Shown in pieces: positions 25,655 to 34,396 of a DNA stretch of 64,000 nucleotides. Each line of letters begins with the position of its first letter. The stretch's first letter is position 1. The position numbers were made by a program, and so were the translations under genes. Source of the stretch: CAYRVX01 sp964642165 (GTDB lineage Bacteria; Planctomycetota; Phycisphaerae; SM23-33). Where the stretch lies: NCBI GenBank assembly GCA_964642165.1, contig CAZXOC010000005.1, positions 1-64,000 of the forward strand. Reading direction: 5' to 3'. Below the pieces are notes generated by a model. It searched no databases and was not told where the DNA came from. It saw nothing but the letters and a program-made list of their open reading frames with translations.

Positions 25655-28168
25655 ATGAAGGAGAGTCGACACCGAAGCCGCCGAGCGATAGTCTCGTCCG
25701 CCTTGATCGGAGCGATCGCCATGACGGTGAGCGGAGCGGCGGTCACGGCCGTTCGGCCGGAGGAGCAGAAGGCCGCCCGTCGGTGGTTCCAGCGGCATTG
25801 GGCCAGGGCGAAGCCGGCTCCCGCTCCGGTCGGGTTGCTCGTGCTGGCGAATCACGACCCCGTGATCCGCAACGGCCGGGGCGGCCGGCCGCTGAAGATC
25901 GCCGGCAAGCAGTACCGTCGCGGGCTGTACTGCCACGCCGTCAGCAAGGTCGTCGTCCACCTGCCCTCGCCGGGCAAGCGTTTCACGGCCGTGGTGGGCG
26001 TGGACAGCAACGAGCAGACTTCCGGCGGCAGGGGCAGCGTGGTCTTTTCCGTCCACGCCGGCGGCAAGCGGCTGTATCGCTCCCAGGTGATGCGTGAAGG
26101 GATGGCCGGCGAGGACGTGCGGGTGGAACTCGGCGGGGCCAGGTCGCTGACGCTCGAGGTCGGCAACGCCGGCGACGGGATCTCCTGCGACCAGAGCGAC
26201 TGGGCCGACGCGAAGGTCGTCCTGGCCGACGGGAAGGCGCTGTGGCTCGGCGACCTGCCGTTCGTTGACCCCGCCGGAAGGGGCGGGCCGCCACTGTCGT
26301 TCAGCTACGGCGGCGGGCCGTCGTCGGAACTACTGGCCGCGTGGGACCGGAAGGACGTTCGGGAGAAGATCGACGACGCCCGGACGCGGCACACCATCAC
26401 GTGGACGGACAACCGGACGGGCCTGGCCGTGCGCTGTGTAGCCGTCGAGTACCACGACTTCCCGACGGTCGAATGGACGATCCACTTCAGGAACGCCGGC
26501 AAGAAGGACACGCCGATTCTAGCCGACATCCAGGCGCTGGACACGTCGCTGTCGCGCGGGCCGACCGGCGAGTTCCTCCTGCACCACCACGTCGGCAGTA
26601 TCGCGACGATGGACGATTACCGCCCGCTCCGGACGCCCCTGCGCGCGGGCGAGAAGCGCCGCTTCGCCCCGTCCAGCGGGCGGGGCAGCGACGGCGTCTG
26701 GCCGTACTTCAACATCGAGTCGCCCGGTGGAGGGGCGATCGTCGCGGTCGGCTGGCCGGGGCAGTGGGCGGCGACGTTCCACCGCGACGCCGCGACCGGC
26801 CTGCACATCCGTGCGGGCCAGGAGCGAACGCACTTCAAGCTCCTGCCGGGCGAGGAAACCCGCACGCCGCTGATCGCCGTTCAGTTCTATCGCGGAGACT
26901 GGCTCCGCGCGCAGAACGTCTGGCGGCGTTGGATGCTCGCGCACAACCTTCCTCGCCTGGCCGACGGCAAGGTGCCCGCGCCGCTGATGCCCGCCGCCAG
27001 CAGCAACCAGTGCCACGAGATGCAGAACGCCAACGAGGCCAACCAGAAGCGGTTCATCGACGGCTACCTCGACCACGGCGTTCGCATCGACTTCTGGTGG
27101 ATGGACGCCGGTTGGTATGTTAACGGCACGAGCTGGCCGCGCGTCGGCACGTGGGAAGTCGACCGCAAGCGTTTCCCCAACGGCCTGCGGGCCGTCAGCG
27201 ACCACGCCCACAAGCACGGCGTGCGGACACTCGTATGGTTCGAGCCCGAGCGCGTCACGCCGGGGACGTGGCTGTACGAGAAGCACCCCGAGTGGCTGCT
27301 GGGCGCCGACGGGGCCCAGAAGCTGCTGAACCTGGGCAATGAGAAAGCCCGCCAGTGGCTGACGGACCACGTCGACAAGCTCATGGCCGACGAGGGCATC
27401 GACATCTATCGACAGGACTGCAACTTCAACCTTCTCGGCTACTGGCGGGCCCACGACAAACCCGACCGGCAGGGGATTACCGAGATCCGGCACGTGACGG
27501 GCTACCTGGCCTACTGGGACGAACTGCGGCGAAGGCGCCCGGGACTGTTGATCGACACGTGCGCCTCCGGGGGCCGGCGGAACGACCTCGAGACGCTCCG
27601 CCGCTCCGTGCCGCTGCACAAGAGCGACATGGAGTACCCCAACCTCACCGCCAAGCAGACCCAGCTTTACGGGCTGGCCATGTGGGTGCCGTACTTCGGC
27701 GCGCCGGTCTACCCGGCCGACCGGGTGGACACCTACGGCTTCCGCAGCGGCATCGCGCCGATGACGGGGTTGGGCTACGACACGCGGCGAGACGACTACG
27801 ACTACGCCCTGCTCCGCAAGCTCGTGGCCGAGTGGAAGCGGGTCGTGCCCAACTTCTACGGCGACTACTGGCCGCTGACGCCCTGGCGGGCTGAGCCGGA
27901 CGTCTGGATGGCCTGGCAGTTCGACCGGCCGGAAGTGGGCGAGGGCGTCGTCCAGGCGTTCCGCCGGCCGAAGAGCCCCTACGAGTCGGCCCGGTTCGCC
28001 CTCCGCGGGCTGGACCCGTCTGCCTTCTACGAGGTCCGTAACATCGACATCGGGGCCGCGAGCAAGCTCACCGGCCGGGAGCTGACGGACAAGGGCCTGC
28101 TCGTGACCATCCGCGCGCGGCCGGGGGCGGCGATCATCCTCTACAAGCGGCTGAAGCAGGCCCGATAG
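25655..28168 (+). CDS. Exported GH36-like alpha-galactosidase with NPCBM domain (second copy)
   Basis: This is an 837-residue protein with a basic N-terminus and hydrophobic core (AIVSSALIGAIAMTVSGAAV). The NPCBM domain is at about 60-190 (IAGKQYRRGLYCHAVSKVV, VGVDSNEQTSGGRGSVVF). The catalytic part has FWWMDAGWY, WFEPERVTPG, the nucleophile D588 in IYRQDCNFN, DTCASGGRRNDLET and the acid/base region LHKSDMEYPN. It shares the full layout with the enzyme at 14560-17088, but the segments around the active site differ (DCNFN against DFNID), suggesting a different linkage or sugar. It ends 10 bp before the radical SAM gene, so the two are probably cotranscribed. Confidence 0.88.
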   Translation: MKESRHRSRRAIVSSALIGAIAMTVSGAAVTAVRPEEQKAARRWFQRHWARAKPAPAPVGLLVLANHDPVIRNGRGGRPLKIAGKQYRRGLYCHAVSKVVVHLPSPGKRFTAVVGVDSNEQTSGGRGSVVFSVHAGGKRLYRSQVMREGMAGEDVRVELGGARSLTLEVGNAGDGISCDQSDWADAKVVLADGKALWLGDLPFVDPAGRGGPPLSFSYGGGPSSELLAAWDRKDVREKIDDARTRHTITWTDNRTGLAVRCVAVEYHDFPTVEWTIHFRNAGKKDTPILADIQALDTSLSRGPTGEFLLHHHVGSIATMDDYRPLRTPLRAGEKRRFAPSSGRGSDGVWPYFNIESPGGGAIVAVGWPGQWAATFHRDAATGLHIRAGQERTHFKLLPGEETRTPLIAVQFYRGDWLRAQNVWRRWMLAHNLPRLADGKVPAPLMPAASSNQCHEMQNANEANQKRFIDGYLDHGVRIDFWWMDAGWYVNGTSWPRVGTWEVDRKRFPNGLRAVSDHAHKHGVRTLVWFEPERVTPGTWLYEKHPEWLLGADGAQKLLNLGNEKARQWLTDHVDKLMADEGIDIYRQDCNFNLLGYWRAHDKPDRQGITEIRHVTGYLAYWDELRRRRPGLLIDTCASGGRRNDLETLRRSVPLHKSDMEYPNLTAKQTQLYGLAMWVPYFGAPVYPADRVDTYGFRSGIAPMTGLGYDTRRDDYDYALLRKLVAEWKRVVPNFYGDYWPLTPWRAEPDVWMAWQFDRPEVGEGVVQAFRRPKSPYESARFALRGLDPSAFYEVRNIDIGAASKLTGRELTDKGLLVTIRARPGAAIILYKRLKQAR

Positions 28169-28178
28169 GGACCCGCCC

Positions 28179-29225
28179 ATGGCCACGTCGAGGATTGCCC
28201 CCGAGCACGCGGAAGTGAACCGCCTGGTCGCGGATCTCGGCATCCCGGCCGCCGGCAACCGGCTTGGCGTCGCGGCGATCCTCTACACGTATCGGTGCAC
28301 GATCGCGTGCAGGCACTGCTGCTTCGGCAGTTGCGGTGCCCGCCCGGCCGTGCGGATGAACGCCGAGCAGGTTGTCGCGCACCTGCGCTCGCTGCACGAG
28401 TTGGGGCGGGTGGTCCACATTGCCGGCGGCGAGTGCATGATGTACTGGGACGAGCTTCGCACGGCCCTGGCCGCGGCGAAGGAAGCGGGCGTAACGCCCC
28501 ATTTCATCGAGACGAACGGCTCCTTCGCCGACAGTGACGAGACGGTCCGTCGACGCATCGAAGAGCTCGCAGACCTGGGCGTCGTCGGCCTGCTGCTCAG
28601 CGCCGACCCGTACCATCAGACCTTCGTGCCGCCCGACAACGTGATCCGTCTGAGGCGGATCGCTCGGGAGATGCTGGGGCCGCTGAACGTCTGGTGCACC
28701 GACGAGCCGGACGCGCGGATCGCCGAGTTCGCTCGGATCGCGCGCGGCGAGCAGTTGCTGCGGGACTACGTGCGGGCCAACCCGCCGATGCTGGTGGGCA
28801 CGGCGCACAGGCGGCTCCGCAAGTTCCTGGACAGCTACCCGCTGAACGAGATGCCCTGCGACGTCGGCTGGCGGCGCGAACACACCGGCCGGGACTGCGC
28901 CGTGGAGTTTCGATGGGAGACCATGTGGGAGATCCACGTCGATCCCTACGACAGCATCCAGACCAACTGCGGCGTCATCCTCGGCAACGCCGCGCAAACC
29001 AGGTTGGCCGGCCTGGTCGAGCGCGGCCCGGAGAAGGCGAACGAGATCGTGCGTATCCTCGCTACCGAAGGCCCGTTCGGTCTGGCCGACTTCGCTCGGG
29101 ACCGCCACGGCTTCGATCCGCCCGAGACGGCCTGCTCAAAGTGCGATCTGTGCTACACCACGCGGAAGTTCCTCCGGCCCTTCCATCCCGACATCCTGGG
29201 CCCGGAGGAAGTGTACGACCGCTGA
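28179..29225 (+). CDS. Radical SAM protein of unknown function
   Basis: The protein has 348 residues, with the radical SAM cluster motif CTIACRHC (C40, C44, C47) binding a 4Fe-4S cluster and S-adenosylmethionine. The glycine-rich segment HIAGGECMMYWDEL corresponds to the GGE motif. Near the C-terminus CSKCDLCY could hold a second cluster, but the full SPASM spacing of sulfatase-maturing enzymes is not evident. No signal peptide is present, so it acts in the cytoplasm. The gene sits 10 bp behind an exported GH36 enzyme at the end of a four-gene run. Possible roles are peptide or protein modification, or sugar chemistry; none can be chosen from the sequence. No obvious short precursor peptide gene is adjacent. 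Confidence 0.8.
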   Translation: MATSRIAPEHAEVNRLVADLGIPAAGNRLGVAAILYTYRCTIACRHCCFGSCGARPAVRMNAEQVVAHLRSLHELGRVVHIAGGECMMYWDELRTALAAAKEAGVTPHFIETNGSFADSDETVRRRIEELADLGVVGLLLSADPYHQTFVPPDNVIRLRRIAREMLGPLNVWCTDEPDARIAEFARIARGEQLLRDYVRANPPMLVGTAHRRLRKFLDSYPLNEMPCDVGWRREHTGRDCAVEFRWETMWEIHVDPYDSIQTNCGVILGNAAQTRLAGLVERGPEKANEIVRILATEGPFGLADFARDRHGFDPPETACSKCDLCYTTRKFLRPFHPDILGPEEVYDR

Positions 29226-29252
29226 CGACGGCTGGAGCTTCCCTATCGGCGG

Positions 29253-30707
29253 CTACTTGACGCGCAGCACGCGGGCCTCGACGGTGCGCTTATCGACGCC
29301 CCGGTCGATCTCGTAGACGACGAGCGTCCGGCCGTCCGGGCCGGCGGCGAGTGACGGTCGGCAGACGCTGACGCCCGATGCCGAGTCGCCCGAGGCGAGA
29401 ACGCGCGGGGAGGCGTCCGGGAACCGCCCGGCCTTGACGTCGAACAGCGCTGTGAGGACGGCGTAGTTCAGTTCGTTCGGCTTGCGCGGCGTCCGCCAGC
29501 CATAGTCCATGGCCAGGACGACGTGGCCTCCGTTCCATGCCGCGGCCCCCTGCCAGAACGCGAAATGCCCCTTGCCCTGGTGGTAGCCTCCCCCGCCGGA
29601 GGCCAAGAGCTTGTGCACGTCGAGCAGCATAGGCGGCTGGTCGGGTGCACGTACGTCGACGCGTTTGGGGATCTGATCGCGGGGCCTGGCGGACCCATCC
29701 AGTCGCAGGCAGGCGAGGCGCGGGGCGGGCGTCCAGCCGGAGAGCCAATGATCAAACGCCGTCGCCCATCCGTCGGGCGTTGCGCAGGCGGCCAGGCGGG
29801 CCCGCGGCTCGCCGGACAACTGTACGGGGGGGGCGATCGGCGCGCACTTCCGCGGGTCGACCAGCAGCGCATGGCCCGTGGTCCGGTTGGCGTGCACGTC
29901 ACGGAGGAAAGTGACGAGGCAGGTCCGGCCGTTGCCGGCGACGCTCGGGCGGAACCGCGACGACAGGCGCTCCCACCAGTAATGTCGGTCGCCCAGCCAA
30001 CTGCGGCCGGGAGGTCCGGCCTTGGCGACAGTGGCGGCATCCTCGGCGCCCAGGGCGCGCCCGTTGGGGTCGAGCACGTTGCCGTCGGGTTTGACGCGTG
30101 CGCCGTACAGGCCGTACACGGGGTACCGGCGTGCGTCCATCCACACGACGAGGTACTGCCCCGCCGCGAAGGCCACAGCAGGCCGGGCCTGGTTGCCGCC
30201 TCTTCGGGCCACAGGGAAGCCGTCCCTGTCGAGCACCTTGCCCCGCTGCGTCACACGAGCGGCGTAGACGTCGTAGTCCTTGCCGTTGCGCAGGTCCTGC
30301 CACACGACCAGGAAGTTCGTGCCGTCGAAGGCGACGGCCGACCACTCCTGTAAACCCGCCGCCGCGCAGATGCGTATGCCGGCCGGGTCCAAGGTCCTCC
30401 CGGTCTGCCCATCGATGCGAGCACAGTAGATGTCGGCCGTGGGCCGGCCCACCTGGCGCGAGCCGTCACACCACGCAACGAGGTAGACCTGCTTCCCGTA
30501 GGCGCACGACGCGAAGTGCTGGAGCCGGCGGCCGTCGCGTGCACACTTCGGCGCAACAGCGAACGGCGCGGAGGCTGTGAGTTCGCCGGCCTTCTCTGCC
30601 TTCGCCGAACCGGCCAGGCAGAGGGCCAGAATGCCCGTCATCCTGAAGGCACGATGAAGGCCCCGCCTGGCTGTCGAGGTCTGCGCTATCGGGCGAGGTG
30701 GGCTCAT
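29253..30707 (-). CDS. Exported repeat protein (VWxDxRxG...DIYxARV repeats)
   Basis: The start ATG complementary to 30705-30707 has GGAGG six nucleotides upstream, located in the tail of the preceding gene, whose stop is 1 nt away; translation is probably coupled. The 484-residue product has a signal sequence (FRMTGILALCLAGSAKA). At least three related repeats lie between about 55 and 190: YLVAWCDGSRQVG..DIYCARI, FLVVWQDLRNGKDYDVYAARV and YLVVWMDARRYPVYGLYGARV. Such repeats form beta-propeller blades in many secreted bacterial proteins. No catalytic residues stand out. It is the last gene of a three-gene unit with an NHL propeller and a beta-helix protein, suggesting a surface complex or glycan-binding role. 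Confidence 0.7.
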   Translation of the reverse strand: MSPPRPIAQTSTARRGLHRAFRMTGILALCLAGSAKAEKAGELTASAPFAVAPKCARDGRRLQHFASCAYGKQVYLVAWCDGSRQVGRPTADIYCARIDGQTGRTLDPAGIRICAAAGLQEWSAVAFDGTNFLVVWQDLRNGKDYDVYAARVTQRGKVLDRDGFPVARRGGNQARPAVAFAAGQYLVVWMDARRYPVYGLYGARVKPDGNVLDPNGRALGAEDAATVAKAGPPGRSWLGDRHYWWERLSSRFRPSVAGNGRTCLVTFLRDVHANRTTGHALLVDPRKCAPIAPPVQLSGEPRARLAACATPDGWATAFDHWLSGWTPAPRLACLRLDGSARPRDQIPKRVDVRAPDQPPMLLDVHKLLASGGGGYHQGKGHFAFWQGAAAWNGGHVVLAMDYGWRTPRKPNELNYAVLTALFDVKAGRFPDASPRVLASGDSASGVSVCRPSLAAGPDGRTLVVYEIDRGVDKRTVEARVLRVK

Positions 30708-30708
30708 G

Positions 30709-31890
30709 TCAGTCCTCCGACGCGAAAGTGAATCGGACCACCCAGCCGCCCCAACCGTAGTCCCCGGTGAAGGCGTAGAGGCGTCCATGGCTGTCGAGGC
30801 ATTGGACGGCCGCCATATGCCGCCAGCGGTCGTCCTGCCGCCAGTTCGGCCGCTGGGGGCAGGGCCTGAAGTTCCCGTCGCGCCGGAGGGTAGCCACTCG
30901 GCCGCCGTGAATGCGCCGCGGGACCGACTCGTCGCCGCCGCACGTGTACATAACGGAAGCATCGGGGCTGTAGCAGATAAGCACCGTGTGGAAGCCGCTG
31001 GTCAGGAGCGTCGGCCCGTCCAGGCCGGGCATGATTCGCCCGATGCCCGCGACGCGCCGGGCCTTTCCGGTGCGCGTGTCGTAGCGGAGAAGGTCGGGGC
31101 CGCCGCCGGGCATCCAGTAGAAGACGCCGTCCGCCGTGATGTGAGACCCGCCCACGTGCCAGTCGCGAATGGCCGTCCGCTTGCCGAGCTGCTTGCGAAG
31201 TTCCTCCGAGCCGGCCAGCAGCGTACCCTTGTCGTCCTTGAGCTGGTAGATGCCGCCATGGCTCGCGAAGTAGACGGAGCCGTTCGCACCCAGGGCGAAC
31301 CGGGACGTGCACCCGACCTTCATCTGGAGCGCGGGAAGCCATTGGGATTCCTCGGGCATGCGGGTGCCACCACCGGCGACCGTCGTCACCCACCACATTC
31401 CGTCGGGTCGACGGAAGATCTTGCGCAGGCGCCCGGCCTGCGCCTCGGAGACGAGCACGTTCCCCGAAGAGTCGCAGGCGATCCCGGCATCGCTGTAGCT
31501 GCCGACGCCGAAGTCGAACATGGCCTGGTCGGCCGGCCCGTCGCGCCAGCCCCGTGTGCCGTTGCCGGCGAGGATCCGGGCTTGACCATTGCGGACCCGA
31601 AAGAGGATGCTGTTGTTGACGTCGATCTGGTAGTACTCACCGCTTGGACCGAACGTGCCGGTGCTCTCTCCGTCCCAGGATTTCAGTGCTTCCAGAGCCG
31701 GCCCCCCCAGGCCCCCGTCCATCGACGCACGGAGGAACGCGAAGTGCTCGCAGCCCGTGACGCGACCGACGGCCCGGTTGCGTTGCGGCCCCGAAGGCTC
31801 CGCCGGGACGACCGGCGGCACAGCCACGGAGAGCAGCGCCGCCGGGAGCAGCGCTGAGGCGACGAGGACACTATGACCCTTGTTCCGCAT
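30709..31890 (-). CDS. Exported NHL-type beta-propeller protein
   Basis: This is a 393-residue protein with a signal peptide (VLVASALLPAALLSVAVPPVVPA). Its ATG follows GGGAGGA at good spacing. NHL-like repeats are visible: ARILAGNGTRGWRDGPADQAMF, written here in part as AGNGTRGWRDGPADQA, then AGIACDSSGNVLVSEAQAGRLRKI, seen as GNVLVSEAQAGRLRKI, and VTTVAGGGTR. The spacing suits a six-bladed propeller. Its start lies inside the last 20 nt of the upstream beta-helix gene and its stop is 1 nt from the next start, so the three genes behave as one coupled unit. The ligand is unknown. Confidence 0.75.
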   Translation of the reverse strand: MRNKGHSVLVASALLPAALLSVAVPPVVPAEPSGPQRNRAVGRVTGCEHFAFLRASMDGGLGGPALEALKSWDGESTGTFGPSGEYYQIDVNNSILFRVRNGQARILAGNGTRGWRDGPADQAMFDFGVGSYSDAGIACDSSGNVLVSEAQAGRLRKIFRRPDGMWWVTTVAGGGTRMPEESQWLPALQMKVGCTSRFALGANGSVYFASHGGIYQLKDDKGTLLAGSEELRKQLGKRTAIRDWHVGGSHITADGVFYWMPGGGPDLLRYDTRTGKARRVAGIGRIMPGLDGPTLLTSGFHTVLICYSPDASVMYTCGGDESVPRRIHGGRVATLRRDGNFRPCPQRPNWRQDDRWRHMAAVQCLDSHGRLYAFTGDYGWGGWVVRFTFASED

Positions 31891-34234
31891 TTGGGGATCC
31901 TCCCTGGTGGGTGAACTCGACGGTTGCGCCGCGGCCGCCGCTGGCCATCACGCGGTGGATGCGTACGTCGGTTGCTCCGGCCGGTGACTTGGCGGGCAGC
32001 CAGACGCGCGTTCTGCGAAGCGGGGCGACGTGGCGGAGGATGGTGGCATCGTCCACGCCGCCGGTGTCCCGCAGCGGGCCGGAGCCGAACTTCGACTTCG
32101 CCGGGTCCGGGTGGTCGCCGACGCTTTCCAGGAACGCGAAGCCCTTCGGGGCCACCTTCTTGTTGCTCGTGTTGATGTTGCAGCCGATCAGGCCGCCCCG
32201 CGCTGGGGGCTTGGCCTTGTTGACCCATACGGTCTCGGCGGTCGTGCCGGGCTGGTGTACCCAGAACTGGTTGTTCAGTGCCAGCACGCTTGCCTTCCCG
32301 CCGTCGCCCCGCAGCTCGAAGCGACAAGTCTGCTTCGTCCCCACGGGCAGGAGTATGCACGTGGCCAGCGTGAACAGGCCCTGGAAGTTGTCTGCCGCAA
32401 TCGTTGGAGAATCGGCCGACGTGGCATAGGAGAACCGCGTGGCGTCGATCGAGAGCGTGCCGCTGTCCTTGAGATGCAGGCCGGTGACGGCGCCGGAGCT
32501 GCGCTCGTGGTAGACGCCGCGGACGACCAGCCGCCCGCCCCGTCGAACGTCGTACTGCCCCGCCGCCGAACCGGTCGCGCCGGTAAAGACAGCCACGGTG
32601 CTCTTGGTCGCCGCGCCGCCGCCACGGCCGACAACGTCCACCCATGCCCCGCCGTGGCCGCTGCCTTGCAGTGCCCGCAGCAGCACGTTGGTCCCGCCGA
32701 GGCCGTTGACCCGCAGGGCGGCGGTCCGGCCGTGACGCTGGTCTCGGGCGCCGTTGGTGTTGAGCTGGTCGGCGAAGATCCGGCCGCCGGGCTGATCGGC
32801 GTTCTCGACGGCCAGCGCCCGCCCGTTCGGAGCATGGATGTAGAAGTCGCGCAGCGTCGCATGGCTCGGGCCCTTCAGCCGCAACACGACGCCACCGTCG
32901 GGCCCGGCCCAGTTCAGCCGCGTGGCCGTCTCGCCCGCACCGTCCCCCACGAGCCGCACGTCGCAGTTCGCAGGGATGACGAGCGTCTTGGCGATCCGGT
33001 ACTTGCCCATCGGCAGATGGACAACCGGCCGTCGGCCGGTGAGTTTCGTGGCCTGGTTGACGGCCTTCTGGATGGCGTCTCCGCCCGCGCCGGCGGGAAC
33101 GTCGAACACCTTGCGCTTGCGCCGGGGCGGCGTTGGTGGAAGCTCCGGCAACCGAACGGGGATGTCCTTTGCCGCGACGACGCGTTCGGCGATTCGCCGG
33201 AAGCGGCCGCGCTGCTCGACGGCGTCCTTCCTCGTATAGGTGTTCCCGACCAGCGTCTGGTCGGCCCAGGTCATCCGTACGCCGCGAGCCTTGCCCGAAA
33301 GCCGAAAGACATTGTCCACGACGAGGTAGGGTCCGGCGTTGGAGAGGATCACGGCCCAGTCACCCGTCGGGTCGAGGATGCGATTGCCCGTCAGACTCAC
33401 TGGCGAGCCCCACGTGTGGCCCGTGCCGAAGTCGAAGAAGCACTTCGAGCCGACGCTCGTGTTGTTGACGACGGAGAACGCCATCAGGTTCATCGCGCCG
33501 ACGTCGGCGATGCGTGAGCGGAGGAACAGGTTCTGCCACGCGTGCCAGTTGCCCATGACGTTGTAGATGCCCCGGCCGCAGTCCTGGAAGAGGCAGTACC
33601 AGACCCAGATGTCCATCGAGTTCCAGTTGACCGTCTGGATGCCCGTATCGCAGCGAAGGAACCGGCAGCGAAGGACCTCGTTCTCGGCCTGGCCGTTCGT
33701 CTTGGGCCCGCCGAAGACGAGGCCCGCCTTCATGTCCCGGAAGGTGATATCACTGGTCTCGTTGTAGGTGGAGAACGCCGGGCCGTACCGCAGCCCCGCC
33801 GCCGCTCGGGAAGCTCCGTCGAAAGTGAGGCGGGAGATCTTCGAGTACCACGCGTCCCACTGGACCATAGTGCCGCCTTCGGCCCCCGCCCAACGCAGGA
33901 CGGTGCGTTCGGGATCCTCGCCGACGACGGTCACGCCCTGGCAGTCGGTGTGGGCCTTGCGGACGGTCTTCACCGTGTCGGTCAGCCGGTAGGTCCCCGC
34001 GGGAATGTAAAGCACGCACGCCTTCTCGTGCTTGACGAGGTCGTCGAGCGCGCGCTGAAGCGCCTTGGTATCGTCGGCCTTGCCGTCGCCGACTGCCCCG
34101 TAGTGGCGTTTCAGATCGCGCCAACTCGGGAATGGCCCGACGAACTCCTCGTCGCCGGTCTCGGCGGACGCCTGCGGGGCAGAAAGAAGGAGCGTCCCGG
34201 CGACCACGATCAGCTTGATGAAATGGCGGTTCAT
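31871..34234 (-). CDS. Exported double right-handed beta-helix protein (pectate lyase 3-like)
   Basis: I chose the ATG complementary to 34232-34234 (MNRHFIKLIVVAGTLLLSAP, a clear signal peptide); an ATG 9 nt upstream is also possible. The product has 787 residues. Two pectate_lyase_3-type repeats are visible: one from about residue 40 (AVGDGKADDTKALQRALDDL, VLYIPAGTYRLTDTVK) and one from about 385 (DAIQKAVNQATK, VVHLPMGKYRIAKTLVIP). Both open with the N-terminal cap typical of phage tailspike, GH28 and GH55-like helices. Two helices in one chain recall GH55 enzymes, but I cannot assign catalytic residues. It likely binds or cleaves polysaccharide outside the cell. It overlaps the next gene by 20 nt. 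Confidence 0.78.
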   Translation of the reverse strand: MNRHFIKLIVVAGTLLLSAPQASAETGDEEFVGPFPSWRDLKRHYGAVGDGKADDTKALQRALDDLVKHEKACVLYIPAGTYRLTDTVKTVRKAHTDCQGVTVVGEDPERTVLRWAGAEGGTMVQWDAWYSKISRLTFDGASRAAAGLRYGPAFSTYNETSDITFRDMKAGLVFGGPKTNGQAENEVLRCRFLRCDTGIQTVNWNSMDIWVWYCLFQDCGRGIYNVMGNWHAWQNLFLRSRIADVGAMNLMAFSVVNNTSVGSKCFFDFGTGHTWGSPVSLTGNRILDPTGDWAVILSNAGPYLVVDNVFRLSGKARGVRMTWADQTLVGNTYTRKDAVEQRGRFRRIAERVVAAKDIPVRLPELPPTPPRRKRKVFDVPAGAGGDAIQKAVNQATKLTGRRPVVHLPMGKYRIAKTLVIPANCDVRLVGDGAGETATRLNWAGPDGGVVLRLKGPSHATLRDFYIHAPNGRALAVENADQPGGRIFADQLNTNGARDQRHGRTAALRVNGLGGTNVLLRALQGSGHGGAWVDVVGRGGGAATKSTVAVFTGATGSAAGQYDVRRGGRLVVRGVYHERSSGAVTGLHLKDSGTLSIDATRFSYATSADSPTIAADNFQGLFTLATCILLPVGTKQTCRFELRGDGGKASVLALNNQFWVHQPGTTAETVWVNKAKPPARGGLIGCNINTSNKKVAPKGFAFLESVGDHPDPAKSKFGSGPLRDTGGVDDATILRHVAPLRRTRVWLPAKSPAGATDVRIHRVMASGGRGATVEFTHQGGSPNAEQGS

Positions 34235-34313
34235 GTCAGTCATCCGAGGCCTGCTTGAGCACGGCTGAAAGGCTGGCGGGGGGGGGCTCGCGTCGCCGCC
34301 CGGCTTCTGTCCG

Positions 34314-34343
34314 TTGCCACCAGCGAATCGAGAGGTATATAGT
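34314..34343 (+). promoter_or_regulatory. Putative promoter of the 34.4-39.8 kb unit in a divergent gap
   Basis: TTGCCA (34314-34319) and TATAGT (34338-34343) are 18 bp apart. A weaker opposite-strand -10 (TACTAT) overlaps the same AT-rich spot, so one site may serve both divergent genes. Transcription would begin about 47 nt before the GTG at 34397. A run of nine G (34278-34286) lies just upstream. Confidence 0.45.
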
Positions 34344-34396
34344 ACCGTGTTCGGCGTGAGATTCCACAAGCAGCACGATCGAGAGGCGCCGGTCTC

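Noticed and set aside
34278..34286. Nine-G run as a phase-variable promoter tract
   Set aside because: It lies outside the spacer of the predicted promoter and similar G runs are common here; no evidence of variation.
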